64,000 nt of DNA. It comes from Termitomyces sp. T153 (Eukaryota > Basidiomycota > Agaricomycetes > Agaricales > Lyophyllaceae). The stretch is from positions 372,001 through 436,000 of the forward strand of contig JACKQL020000009.1 in the NCBI GenBank assembly GCA_018296165.2, read 5' to 3'. A program made the translations under genes and the position numbers. Under the pieces are notes generated by a model. The model saw only the letters and a list, made by a program, of their open reading frames with translations. It was not told where the DNA came from and did no database searches. The first letter of the stretch is position 1. Every line of letters starts with the position of its first letter. Below, piece after piece: positions 11,796 to 23,444 of the stretch.

Positions 11796-12761
11796 TGTCA
11801 GGTTCTGCTGACCACAGGGGCTCAGCTTAACTGGGCAAATCCTTACTAGGTCGACCCCACATCCCGCAATTATAACCTGCATCCTGGATAAGTCCGGATG
11901 TTAGATACTTGTAAGGATAAGACAGGGAAGCAGTCCAAGCAAGTCCAGGGAAGTCCAGAGAAGGCTAAGATGAAGTGCAGATAAGGGTCAGGCTTGGGGG
12001 CTTGTCAGGTACAAGTCTGGGGGTGGATACTTGGAGTGCAGGGCAACTGGGGGATTGTGTGAGTAGCAGAGTGGGACTGGGGTTTGATGGGCAATCAGAT
12101 GAAGTTGATGGGTTCCAGGGCCAAGCATAGGACAAGTGTACAAGCCATAGAGATATAGACAGTGATTGGAATGGAGATAGAGTTAAAAGAAAATCAGGCA
12201 ATATGAAAGGAAACTGAGGCAGACAAGACAAAACAAGGTTGAGATGAGAACAAAATGGAATTGACAACAATACAAGACAAGATGAGAACAAAGAGACAGA
12301 AACTAGAGACAAGACCAGGAAACCAAGATGTAACAGGATACAAACATAAGTAATATCAAGACTACTGTAGCAGATGTTACTCTCTGACTTAAATACTAAC
12401 TACTGGGCCTCCTCCAGGGATTGTGGGTCTGGTGGAAGGGCTTGTTGGAGCTGCACAGGTGTCAGATCTGATAAGGTAGGCTGTGGTGACACACTGGTGT
12501 GGGTCTGTGATGTGTCCTGGCAGAAGAGGTGGTGGGGATACCCAGGAGTTCTGGGAGGGTTGGGGGAGTGACAGGGCCTGCAGGGAAAGCATCAGAGCTA
12601 TCCAAGGAAGCATTGGAGTTGGCCAAGGGAGTGTTGGGGTTTGCCAGGGAGTGTGCCAGGGTGAGCAAAGGTTGGGGGTGGGTTGAGGGGGCCAGTGGGT
12701 ACTCTGGGGAAGTGGGGGTTGCTTGGGGAGAGGTCCAGAGGTCCAGGGGTGAGTTGTGACA
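11796..12761 (-). mobile_element. Solo LTR, family E, copy B (966 bp)
   Basis: Starts TGTCAGG, ends TGTGACA, flanked by perfect GGGAG duplications (11791-11795 and 12762-12766). Same family as the neighbouring copy A in the same orientation, but about 175 bp shorter and with most CpGs replaced by TG/CA. This suggests an older insertion with internal deletions. Confidence 0.88.
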
Positions 12762-13075
12762 GGGAGACTAACAGTTGTTCAAAAAATTTGATATTTATAG
12801 GTGTGATGATTTTGAACAACAGCTCACTATGTTCTCTGAGGTTGCTCAGCAACCTTTGGTTTGTTAATTCATTCACAGGTGGCCTTAGTACAGGCAGAGC
12901 TGTTTTGGACCAATCAGCTATAGTGACTGAAAGGTCCAAATTAATGTCATAAGTAGTTGTATCTGATATGTATTTTGGTCTGGAGTCATGAGCTGCTTCA
13001 ATTTTTGCTAGAATCTGGGCATTGCAGCTTGGGATGTGCACCTCCACAAGACTTACAGACATGACTCCAGTAGGA
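12762..13075 (-). pseudogene. Unidentified transposon-like coding remnant
   Basis: A minus-strand frame from about 13062 reads through residues such as VEVHIPSCNAQILAKIE and LREHSELLF before it meets the solo LTR at 12761. The sequence is CpG-poor, like the surrounding transposons, and changes abruptly to CpG-normal DNA at about 13075. The family was not recognised, and the coding status is uncertain. Confidence 0.35.
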
Positions 13076-13212
13076 CTGCTTATTTACTGCGCGCACTGCC
13101 ACTTGATTCCGGATGCTTTTTTGCTTCCGTAAATGATCCCATCAACATCGAGTGTTGAAATTTGAACGTTGAACGTTGAAACGTTGAAGCTCTGAGATCA
13201 GAGAATTCGTGA

Positions 13213-13495
13213 CCCGCGGGACGAGGAAGACACACACCATGGGAGGCCAAGATACCCCGCGTACGCAAAGACACAGGTACTTCGCGATGTGACCACGTCA
13301 AATATATCCGCCACGTAAACCTCTGCGAGGAAAGCTATACTACCGAACGCTAAAAACCAAGAATACCACAATGACGGTCAAAGTTTACATAGCAGGCGTA
13401 GAGTACAAACCCTACTCTACCCCTGCCTCTTAGCCCTGTATTGCGGCTTGCCGGCGGAATAAACAGATTTCTTCTTCTTCTTCTTCTTCTTCTTG
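13213..13495 (+). mobile_element. SINE-like retroposon with (CTT)n tail, 283 bp
   Basis: The segment ends in about eight CTT/TTC units (13471-13494) after GGAATAAACAG. It is bracketed by the 10-bp direct repeat GAATTCGTGA (13203-13212 and 13496-13505). A long target duplication plus a short-repeat tail is the mark of target-primed retrotransposition. No open frame or clear pol III boxes are seen, so its origin is unknown. Confidence 0.65.
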
Positions 13496-13505
13496 GAATT
13501 CGTGA

Positions 13506-15790
13506 TGGTCGGTTACGTAAGAGAGAGCCGGGGATCCGAGCAGAGCTGTCGCACGTTCTGAAGTTCAACGTTGCAGCTTTGGCTAGCGGCGGTTCATCAA
13601 TCTTCCAAGGTGAATGGTATACTGCACGCTCTCTGTGCGTAATTGTCTCCTCTTCTCATAATCTCTTTTCATTATGTTCTATCACAGCGTCTGCGAATTG
13701 CCGCACGTATACCATCGAACACTTCGCGGAACGTTTGGTTTAAGTACGCAATGGTTCAAATTCTAGCCCCTCCCAGACGCTTGACCAAGTAATTTGATAA
13801 GGTTTCCTAGTGATGTCTATCAACCTGGTCATCGCCTTTTGGTCGGGCTTCGAGGAGGCATAGCGACAGAAGTGGAGATCATTAAGGCGTTTACCCCTTT
13901 TACTTGCTCTGCTGTCCTTCTAGTTCATCCACGGACTAGTGTGCATAGCGTGGGACTTCCGGACCGTTTCATACTGAAACTGGCAGATCGTCGAGTCTCT
14001 GACGTATGGGATCTTCGAGAAGAAGAGGACTATCAATCAAATATCAGTAAACACGGAGCATCCTTTGAACTCCAAGACGAGGAGGATTTGTTACCGTGGA
14101 TGAAGTCATTTAGGTCATGGCAGAATTATGATGCCTCACATACTAAAGAGCGCGAGGCATATAGTTATTTAAAAGAGGCTCAGGCGTCTGGGTTGATTCC
14201 TCGTTTCTTCGGTACCACGAAAATCAACATGATGACAACGGCTCCCCATCCATCTCTAAGTCACATCAATGGCCTTCTACTCGAGTACATCCCTGGGCGT
14301 CCAATGGCAAAAATAAGGCCAGGCATTACCATCACATTCGAGGAGGCTGAGGCTATTTCTCAACGTGTGTTAGAATTGGGGCGGCAGCTCCGTCGTTTTG
14401 GTGTTAGCCACTCCGATGTACATGTTGGCAATATCATCCTTCGAGAAAAGGATAATTCCCCAGTCCTGATTGATTGGGGTCTCGCGACGTTACCTGCTCC
14501 GGGTGCCTCTTTGAACGAACGATGGAATGATATCGGTGTTGAGACGGATTTTAACCGAGACCTACGCTATCTGCTTCGAAGGGGAGTTTATCACGAAGGT
14601 CCCGACAATGATGAAATCCATCCTCCAATCACAGCTGGCGGTATATGGCATCGCTTCAGAACTCCATTGTCTGATGAGGAACAAATTCAATACGCGCAAG
14701 AGTGGGGTTATCGCTCGACCAATTTGAAAATTGCTCGTCTACCTGAAGAAGAAAAGGCCCTCTTCTATGATGAAGACAAGAGTGTAGACATTGATCATGG
14801 GTTGCGGTGGAAAGTCAAGAAGGGTGTGAAGACTAGGGAACTAGATGACCCATGTCCAACAGAATAAAAGTTGTTAGATTAGTTGTGCTTCCCTCAAAGC
14901 CCTTCCAGAATGGCATAGTTTATGTACTTGCCAATTCTTGAGCCATCTTGACTCTAACGAGTCAATGAGTCCAGTTTAGAGATGTGCAAGCTGATGGAAA
15001 TTTTCAAATTGTGTGATAATCTTGTCTTTCTTTTATAGACCGGACAACCATTGCGTATATAGTAACACGTTAGAGACGATATCCATCCACATACACCTGA
15101 GCTCTATGGGCATCAGACTTTTTGATCCTAACCTACCTTGCCAATGAATGTTACCGCAGAGTGATAATCCCATTATATTTCGTTGCAGAGGTAAATTTTA
15201 CTTGCCGGTCAACTTTTCACCAGTTTGGAGGCTCGAAAGCATACCTCGCAACTCAATCGACGCCAACGGAGATATTCTGAATTACAGTCTCCTTACAGGA
15301 CCGTGCACAGAGAACTGTGAGATGCGAAAAACAAAATGTCACAATGGGAGTTTTGGAAGGGAATAACAAATAATCGATCTCACCCGCCTGAGATGATGGA
15401 TGTCCGATTTTCGACCTTCATCATTACTTGAGTAGATTATCGTATAACTGGAATTGTTCGAAATTCTGTTCTTGTGTGAAGAAAACAGTAAAGAAAACAC
15501 AAGATACTATGGCCGGCTTGTGTGTTGAACCATTGAACTTTACTTGAGCCTAATTTGACGTGGGTGTCCGATTGTAGTTCGGAGAGGTCAAGTGCATCCG
15601 CTCCCAGTGTACCTATATTCTAAAAGCGGCATGGCAACCATCTTTGTCGCTTGAATTGCACACATTCGTCATGAGAAGTCGCAAAAGTTTTACCTCCGAT
15701 GATGATTTCTCAGGATGAGGACACTTGGTAAATATTGATCGAATTAGAAGGCTATCATTCAAGGATAAGGAGCGGAACCTGCTTTATATA
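13506..15790 (+). repeat. Segmental duplication, copy 1
   Basis: This stretch aligns with 30505-33770 in the same orientation. It covers the 5' flank, the kinase-like gene and about 0.9 kb of 3' flank, ending with GTTTTACCTCCGATGATG and the following sequence near 15790. It lacks the 709-bp insertion (32933-33641) and about 230 bp present in copy 2 (near 32620-32870). Confidence 0.85.
13614..14867 (+). CDS. Protein-kinase-like protein, paralogue 1 (3 exons)
   Basis: The model is exon 1 at 13614-13634, intron 13635-13687, exon 2 at 13688-13743, intron 13744-13810 (branch-like CTTGAC), and exon 3 at 13811-14867, giving 377 residues. The start was chosen because the ATG, both splice sites and the frame are the same in the paralogue at 30602. 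A single-exon reading has no ATG before residue 100. The domain has a catalytic-loop signature HSDVHVGNIIL near residue 225 (H-x-D with N five residues after D). IDWGLA follows, in place of the DFG metal-binding motif. This pattern fits the protein-kinase-like/phosphotransferase fold. The substrate is unknown. The 3' end reads through DDPCPTE to a TAA. Confidence 0.85.
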
Positions 15791-16086
15791 GTATTGATTT
15801 AGAACCAATTACTGGATACGTCCATAAGAACCCCACCAAAATAAAGAGCCATATACCGTGACTGGTAATGTAGGTAACACCATGAAGTCTTGACTGATTC
15901 CAGTCGTGAATTCCGGGTAGTTAGCTTGTGACCTTATTAAGTTATATAATGCCGTGTTGACACTCTAGCAACCTAGTGACGGTTATTGTGATACGTTCGG
16001 CTTGAATTGTACATAAATACAAGATATACTAGAAGAGTACGGATCAGAAAGGAACGTGACAAGACAGCACACGCTTACCTTGTTCC
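14868..16086. other. Intergenic, largely duplicated 3' flank of the kinase gene
   Basis: From 14868 to about 15790 this matches the flank of the second kinase copy. Short frames such as 15148-15366 are not conserved between copies and are not called. From 15790 to 16086 nothing is recognised apart from normal-CpG spacer. Confidence 0.6.
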
Positions 16087-16985
16087 TTACAACTTTGCTG
16101 GCAACCTTCCTGCCCCACTAAGCCTGATTGTCTCGCCATTGATATATGCACAATCTAGAATCCATCGCACCGTCCTCGCAAACTCCGAAGGTTGGCCGAA
16201 ACGCTGGGGGTATACAATGCCGTCCTTCTCAAGACTGATTCGTGTTTTTAGCGGCATGTGTGCAGTCATATTGCTCGCAAAAGCTCCAGGAGCGATGGTA
16301 ACGACGCGTACGGCGTGCCTTGCAAGGTCACGTGCCATGGGAAGGGTCATGGAGCGCACGGCACCTTTCGTAGCAGCATAAGCGGTCTGACCGGGTTGGC
16401 CCTCATACTATACAGCCATGCAATGTGTATTAGGCCCAGAGCGCTAGGAACAGAAGACAAAACGCACAGCGGCCGCACTAGAAACGAAAATCACCACCCC
16501 ACGCTCACCGTCTGGCGTATCTTCTGGCTGAACTTTCACAAGATGTGGCAACGCCAGTCTCGTGAGATTGAACGATCCTGTCAAGTTGACAGCAATGGCA
16601 AAATCCCACAGATCCAAATCATGTGGTTCATTCGACGCGTTGAGGATCTTCGCAGCCGTACCAACACCCGCGCAGTTGATGATGCCGCCAAGAGGGGCAC
16701 GCGTTTCCTCAGTCCATTGGACAGTCGTGTCGACTGCTTTCTGGATCTGGTTTACGTCGGTGATGTCGGTTTGAAGATATCGCGTGTGTGAGCTGGGAAG
16801 AGTAACAGATTCCGGTGGCGGTGAACGATCTAGAATGGAGATGTAGGTGTTTGAGGCTAGAAGGTCAAGGACGGTAGCTAAGCCCAGACCAGAGGAGCTA
16901 TGGAGAGAAGTGAGAAGGCTGTGAAGAGGGGTGTCACTGGCACTCACCCGCCAGAAACTATGAAAGTACGATTGGCAATCTTCAT
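16087..16985 (-). CDS. Short-chain dehydrogenase, HSD10-type (3-hydroxyacyl-CoA dehydrogenase-like)
   Basis: NAD(H)-dependent SDR oxidoreductase of the 3-hydroxyacyl-CoA/17-beta-hydroxysteroid dehydrogenase type 10 group. That group acts in mitochondrial fatty-acid and branched-chain amino-acid breakdown; the location is inferred from the family. Three exons: 16985-16948, 16897-16468 and 16407-16087, with GT-AG introns of 50 and 60 nt. They give 262 residues, close to the family length of about 260. The first splice creates the glycine-rich cofactor motif SGGSSGLGLA. NCAG (central beta strand), the catalytic serine in FVSSAAA, and the YAATK catalytic tyrosine-lysine pair follow in order. The second splice creates YEGQPGQTAYAATK. 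The tail TLPMARDLA, VTIAPGAF and NGETIRLSGAGR is typical of HSD10. No premature stop is present. Confidence 0.92.
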
Positions 16986-17339
16986 GGCGGTTCAGTGGTG
17001 ATGATAGTCGCTTCAGTCTTGTTGGACCTGAGTGCTAGGGGTTCTCCGGAACCGTGACAGACCCTGAGATCAGATGATAGTCGATCTCTGAATCAGGAGT
17101 CCGGTTTAGCCTGGGTGAAGTGTGGTAAGAAATGATACACTTGCACCGCATGCTTTGTAGATTATGGTTATGGAGGATGCAGTTGACTAATCGCGACATA
17201 AGTTAGAACACTGGAGAGGGCTTTTAAGACAAGTTTGCAACCATGACCAGTACATTTGGTCATGTTTGGGCCAGAAGGAACTGGCCTCATAGGCTCGGGT
17301 TATCCGAGTCAACCCCCAGTCATCGATTCATCTCTCTAT
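16986..17339. other. Intergenic spacer
   Basis: Divergent spacer between the dehydrogenase start and the kinase pseudogene. It should hold the dehydrogenase promoter. No clear TATA box or other element was identified. Confidence 0.4.
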
Positions 17340-19110
17340 ACATTTGACCCACGTCGTATCACCAATCTACAATTACATCGTTCGCGAATTCTTTGACAAT
17401 TCTTGCTTTCCTGCAGCTGTGTTTGGACTCGGAGATGGGAAAAACTCTATTCAGGGATCCCCTTCGTCCGGTTCCTTGTGGACGTCTGGGGAGCTATTTC
17501 GGACAATGATCTTGATCAATATGAAAACGCAACTCATCAACCAGAAGAGGCATTCGCTATAGTTGCTTCTGACCTACTCTTGAAGACCACAGAACGTCCC
17601 CATTCAAATTCAACATTAACGATCCCCCTGTGGCACACGGGTGGCATCACGACACCCTAGCACGTCTTGTCCCGTCGCCTTTGATATTCCTCCACCCACT
17701 GCAAGTCGTAAACGTATAATGACCGAGAATCAGAGTGGTGGTGGCACGAATTGCCGTCGCATCCAGAAAATCACTACCAATCTGCACAATCTCACCAGGT
17801 TGACTCCCGAGCATCTTTAACGCGCTACACTTTCACTGGAGGTCCTGGCCACCTCAATGCGGTACTATCTCTCTAGCCTTTGGATCGATAAGTCTGGAAT
17901 CAGTCTCTGGTATCTCGACCACGCCTGTATCACGCGCACGGATGCGTTCGACTTCAAATCCAAACCCGAGTCTCTTGCTGCGGTGCTGTACGCTCTGAGT
18001 GTCTGCGATGATAGGCATGCTGGTTTTGATCCCCATCTATTGGTTTTTCCACGGTGCCCTGAATGCCGACCGGGTACCTATCATCATCCTGGCCGAAGAC
18101 ACAATGTCCGGACATCGCCGCCTTATTGCTGGCTGGAGGACAATGGTCTATCGCATGGGACCATTATTCATCAATGATGATCTCGAACATGACCTCGAGG
18201 TGCTCAAGATATCATGGCCACTCCTCACTCGCCGGCTTGAGGCATCTTCTTCAACGCCTGCACGCCTCTTTGCTTGAAATATGGTGTGAGCATATCCCTG
18301 AAGTAGTTGCTTGCTCGTGTACTCTGACTGCTGACAACCTCGGCCTACTCCGCGTCAAACTCTTAAATATGTCAACCATCGGAAGGTTCGAGGATTGACA
18401 CTTGCATGCTCTTAGCATGAAGCCACACAAGAAGGTTTGGGAGGCTGCGAATGCAGAGAATCCATGCAAATATATGTTGATTGTTTGGAATGTGAGCTGC
18501 CTTCTCTCCTGCAGGTCTTCTGGCTCATTTTCTTCGTGCGTACAGGCGGGGACGATGGGACCTCAGCGAAAATCATTCAATGTTCAAATATGGCGTGGAC
18601 GGTAAACCTATGGGTATTCTCAGCGACTGGGACATGGCTTTATATATTAACGAGAAAGGTTAAGTTGAACTACCAAATCCTACTCATCGTACAGGCACTG
18701 TCCAATTTATGGCATGTGACCTATTGGTTGACGAAGCACCACCTCCACACCTCTATCGCCACGGTCTCGAATCATTCTTCATCCTGGTCTGTGCAGCTCT
18801 TGACTATTAATCTGGCAAATATAACAATCCTATCCCGACAACAGCACTATTTCGAGATCAGAATTACACCGTTCCGTACAGCTAGAGATTCCAAGTTACT
18901 TTTCAAATTGTACCTGCGAAGAAAGATGAGCTTCTTGAATTGGTGCAACCAGAGTGTTAATCTTTACTTCTTTAAATTGAGTCTCCATGGATGATATTTA
19001 ACCAAACTGCTTTCGAAGAACAGAATGATTCGTTGGCAGGACGGTCAGACTGGGACAAGGATTCTCTCAGTGGATATGGAACTTGCATATTATCGCGGAC
19101 GGGATCATCG
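17340..19110 (+). pseudogene. FunK1-type fungal kinase, decayed
   Basis: FunK1 kinases are a family expanded in multicellular basidiomycetes, with largely unknown substrates. Fragments in order are an N-terminal region (17410-17660), a beta-rich domain stretch with SLWYLDHACI and FDFKSKPESLAAVLYAL (17895-17995), and a catalytic stretch RGRWDLSENHSMFKYG near 18545-18595. GILSDWDMALYI (18610-18650), a GTVQFMACDLLVDEA-like segment, and HLYRHGLESFFILV (18750-18800) follow. These need repeated frame changes and several stops, and no intron set rescues them. The expected HRDLSEN is changed to GRWDLSEN, so the catalytic His-Arg is lost. CpG content is normal, so this is a dead host gene and not a transposon. 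Confidence 0.75.
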
Positions 19111-19409
19111 AGTATTTATAATCGAGTATTTATATTCGCTGAGACATAAATAGAAGTCCACTGTCCAAAATAGGTAACTACGTTTCGTCCCCTCATGTTG
19201 TCTTGGTTTCTTTTAACTTCTTTGCTCGAAATACAAATGTTCACTGAACATAGCCATCAAAGTATCCGCATGAGTCATATTTTTTCAGTGCTACTAAGCA
19301 CTCAGCCTGCGAATACTTTTTGGTCTCTTTGTCAATGTATGCACTTTTTCCATGAAGGTTTATGTGTAATTTCGAACACTACATATCTAAACAATGGTAT
19401 GCATGAGAT
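19111..19409. other. Spacer
   Basis: AT-rich spacer of about 300 bp between the FunK1 pseudogene and the convergent gene at 19410-20029. No gene is recognised. Confidence 0.4.
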
Positions 19410-20029
19410 TCATTTCTGCTTGTCCCCAGCCTCAGGATCTACATCCAATTTACTTTCGTCAATATCTTTTAGACCCCGAAACTTGGCCGTCTATCAGACA
19501 TGTTTAGCAAAGGCGTAAGTTTAGAAACAAATATTGGTACCTTTAATGCCAACAGGCAGACTGTTCGTAACATGAGTCCAGTGACAACATGGGATTCCGG
19601 ATTCCCTGTAATTTTGTCACCAAATTGTGCCTTGATAATGAGCTTATCTTTGAGAGGTTCATCTCCCTCGTACAGTCCGAATACCCTGTAACATCCACCT
19701 CCTTCCGCAGCTGGAACTCTCTCAACGCCAATTGACATACAATGCGCTCCTCCAAACTTGGATTTTGAGTCTCCATGGACACGTTCAGGTTGTTTGTTTT
19801 TCAGGGATAGTTTCCATTCTTGGTTAATGTCGAGAAACGACTTGTTCAAGATACTGTTACGGACATAAGCAAGCAAGACATCATTTTTGAGGGATTTCTG
19901 AAAATGAAAGTTTGTATTGGTGATGATCGATCTACAGTAGGGAAGCATCCTGGGCAAACTGACCTGTGTGTATGCGTTTCCTAGAATGAACTTGATTGAC
20001 ATTTTTGCGTACTGGTTCGAGATTGACAT
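19410..20029 (-). CDS. Hypothetical three-exon gene, 167 aa
   Basis: Exons are 20029-19964, 19897-19541 and 19490-19410. Introns of 66 and 50 nt have GT-AG ends and both fall between codons. Splicing removes the in-frame hydrophobic tail of the unspliced frame and adds TAKFRGLKDIDESK and a short acidic end before TGA. The product is basic and mixed, with no signal peptide, membrane segment or motif that I recognise. The segment GGGCYRVFGLYEGDEP suggests a small folded domain. The clean frame, splice sites and normal CpG support a real gene. It could be lineage-specific. Confidence 0.6.
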
Positions 20030-20128
20030 CGTGGTGAGTTGGTTGAAATTTAGGCGGTAGAGAGAGTGGATGGAGCAATTGGATTGATATTTGAATTATC
20101 ATTCTGCTTCCTGTTATATGATACAGTT

Positions 20129-21020
20129 AATGTGGCGTTGCAGGAGCGGCAGTGAATATTTGGAAACAATAGGTGTATTGTTTTAGTGGTTCATTTCCCG
20201 CTTTCTGTTATCCTTTTTGTTAATAATACAGTGCATTTGTGGACAAGTGCTCGTGATATCTATGACAAAAGTTTCGTGTCTCTGAATTGACAAAGAAAGT
20301 TTTTCGTGTTATTGTGCGCTTGGCGGGCCCTTTTCACATGGCAAATAAGCACTTTAACACAGTCTTTCGTTGAAATATACAAAATACATTTATGGCAAAA
20401 AAAGCAAACTTTAAAATTGAGACAGTCAAAAGCATTTGCCACTTGTCGGCGCGGCGAAACTTTCGGAGGAACTGACTAATGTGGCGTCGCAGGAACAACA
20501 GTGAATACTCGGAAACAATAGATGTATTGTTTCAACGATTTGTTTTCTGTTTCACGTTATCCATTTTGTTAATAATGCAGTGCATTTGCGGACAAGTGCG
20601 CGTGGTGTCCATGACAAACGCTCCGTGTTTCTGAGTTAACAAGGAATGTTTTATGTTTTATTGTGCGCTTGGCGGGACTTCTTCACACAGCAAATAAGCA
20701 ATTTAACCTTTAACACAGTTTTTGGCTGAAGTATACAAAAGCAACTGCCGAAAGCATTTGTCAATTGTTGCTGTGGCAAAGCCCTCGGTGAAACTGGCTA
20801 ATGTTGCGTCGCGAGAACAACAGTGAATATTTGGAAACAATAGGTGTGTTTTTCTAACAAATCAGTTCCCGCTTTCTGTGATCCCTCTTTCTTAAAGATG
20901 TAGTGAGTCTGCAGACAAGTGTACGTGGTGTACAACAAAGGAATTTTATATTTCTGAAATAACAAGGAAAGTTAGATGTGTTATTGTGTGCTTGACGGGA
21001 TCTCTTCACACAGCAAATAA
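20129..21020. repeat. Three tandem units of about 320-350 bp
   Basis: Units start at AATGTGGCG (20129), AATGTGGCG (20478) and AATGTTGCG (20800). Shared blocks include CAGTGAATA...GGAAACAATAG, a GTTAATAATNCAGTGCATTTG-like block, GGACAAGTG, TTATTGTGCGCTTGGCGGG and CAGCAAATAAGCA. The third unit is cut at 21020-21030 by a retroposon, and its remaining part resumes at 23609. CpGs are retained. No frame is conserved, so this looks like a local satellite-type repeat and not a gene. Confidence 0.8.
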
Positions 21021-21850
21021 GCACTTTTATTAGATTGATTGATTGATTGATTCATCTTTTTATTTGTTTCGAGACCTATTTTTACACGGAATACTCCTTG
21101 AACATTGTGTCCTAGGTCCCGCAGTACATAAGGGGGTGGTAACTATGGACACTCCAACTAGTTCTCCAGCCAGATCCCTTTTCAGCTGATGCCGGTTATG
21201 CCTCATAGCCACTTTACTACAATTTGACTTCATCGGAGTTCATACTACTTCCCACTTTTGAATCCCCATACCATCTGCTGCTAACATGCTGTCCCAATTT
21301 CTAAACCCAGCCATACTCAGCAGGGCTTACTGATGGATGATAGGTATGAGTCTTGGTCAGACCATGATTCGACACAGCTCTTGCCTCCCTTCTTTATCTC
21401 ATCCATAAGGGTATCATGACAAACCCTCCCCATGCCCAGATGCTACTTTCAGAAGATCAATCCCAAGATTCAGAACCCATGACAGTATGGATCAGCAGGG
21501 CTGCTCAAGTGACAGTCATGCCACACCAATTGGCTAGGCACCTGATCAAACCTTTGCAGCCGTGACATCAACAGCCATGCCAATACCATCTGATGGACTA
21601 CACAGTAATGTCAGCAGCCTGATCAAACTATTGACTCCTATCCTTGTGCCTACCCATGCCTCAACCTGCTTGGTCAGTGAGGACCCTCAGACCCTCTCCC
21701 AAATCTGTGGAGCTGGGGAAACCTTTTCTTTTCCTGATTGGGGTCACAAGCATGGTGGTCACCATGCTTCATTGTATCATGTGCTGATTGGTCATTCAGG
21801 GATGACCTGACCAACAAAGCCTTCCTAATCAGTCATGTGCAGGCAGTGGC

Positions 21851-23444
21851 TGTAAGGGCAACCTCTGGAGGCTGTGGCTCAATCACACAGCTAGCAAAGG
21901 GAAATCCAAAGTCTATTCAGTACTGTACAGTGTCTACTGAGATAACTACTCACCTGGCAAAGGGAAATCCAAAGAGAACAAGTCTGGGGATTCTCTAGGC
22001 CAGGTGTGATGCTTCAGAGGCTTCAGAAGCATGAGAAACAACTGTACAGTATGACAGAGAAAAAAGACAAAAGTGATGTGTCAGCAATTGGTCAGCAGTT
22101 ACATAAGCTGGTGGCTGTCATGACCCATTCCCTGGACCCCTGCACATTGTCCAACAACCCCCCGCCCCCCCAGAACCTCCCCCGACACCTTGCCAAACTT
22201 CCACAGTGCTCCGCACCTACTCCAGCTAACTCCGATGCATCCTTGGCTAACTCCGACAGCCCCCTGGCCAACTCCGATGTCCTCCCCACAGTCAGCGACA
22301 CTTCCCCTGGATCTCCTGAGCTCCTGGGACCATTCCCCTGCCATGCTTGACCCCATTACACATTATCAACTCAACACCCTGGTTCCTCTGACTTACTTTG
22401 AAGTATCATGACAACCTTGGAACAGCCCACGTCCCCAATTGATCCCATCAACATATCAATGCAGCCTGCCCTCCAATCATAACCAACACCCATAGACTCC
22501 GTCAAGCTCTGCCAAGCCCTGCCACCAGAGCTGACATTCCCCAGAGCTCTCCAGTAGTCAGTATATAAGATGTAGAGTAGCTCTTTGTACTCTAGTTTTG
22601 AGATTGCTTAATGTTACCTATGGTCTGATTGTTTCTCTCTTGTGTTTTGTGTTACGTGTCTTGTTTTCTTACTCTCAGTCTCCCAGTCTTGTCTTGTCTC
22701 TATTCTGTTATCATTTTGTTATTGTTTTGTATCTCTGCCCAAATCTATTCTTGTTCTTGTCTCAATCTTGTCTCAACTCCATCTCCCTTTGTTTGACTCT
22801 ATCTTGTCTCATTTGATCCATCCCATCCATTGTGTTCCTATCTTTCCCAAACCCTAATGCCTTTGCAAACCCCACCATTACAATCATGAATCCCAGACAC
22901 TCTTTAACCAACTCCTGACCTTGCTACATGCTCAGCCCCAAGCTCTATCAACCTCTGCTGATCCCCCATCAAACTCTGGCTCTACTCCCATCACTCACAT
23001 AGCCTCCGCCTCCTCTGCACCTGCAATACCCACATACGGACTTGTGCCTGAACCCTGCCAAGCCTGTCCCCCTTCCCCTCAGCTCGTCCCCTACTCATCC
23101 AGACCTCCCTGGACTTGCTCAGATCAACCCCCGCCAACTATCCTCACAAGTCCCCAGTGTTTGGGACACCTCCGAATGCCCAGTTGTCAGTGCAGGGAAT
23201 CATGTCTGCCTAGTAAGGACTTGCCCAGTGTAGCTGAGCCCCCGTAGTCAGTGGAACCTGACAGTGGCAGTGTCAAAGGGGCCACACTTGTCTGAATTAT
23301 TGACAGAGAACCAGTGCAGCCTGAGGGCTGAAACTAAGACCAATAGATAGGGAAAAGGAAGGAGAATAAAGGAAGACTATAGTGGAGGAAATCTGACAAG
23401 AACTGGAGAAGGAGAAGGGGAAACAAGTGGGATGTCCTCTGACA
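21851..23444 (-). mobile_element. Solo LTR, family X, split by a nested LTR
   Basis: Starts TGTAAGGGCAACCTC and ends CCTCTGACA, with GTGGC duplications at 21846-21850 and 23445-23449. It matches the 3' LTR at 38886-39307 on both sides of the nested family E LTR (22116-23263). About 440 bp remain after removing that insertion. The strand follows the orientation deduced from the X element at 38886-41239. Confidence 0.85.
22116..23263 (+). mobile_element. Solo LTR, family E, copy C (1148 bp)
   Basis: Starts TGTCATGACC and ends AACCTGACA, flanked by GTGGC at 22111-22115 and 23264-23268. It interrupts the family X LTR, and the uninterrupted equivalent is visible at 39120-39170. It is CpG-depleted compared with copies A and D, so it is an older copy. 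A TATATAAG promoter motif lies near 22562-22569 in the plus orientation. Confidence 0.9.

Noticed and set aside
13751..13810. Short frame MVQILAPPRRLTK before the kinase gene, possible 22-nt intron or frameshift
   Set aside because: A normal 67-nt intron with GTACGC donor, CTTGAC branch and TAG acceptor, plus an upstream exon conserved in both copies, explains the N-terminus better.
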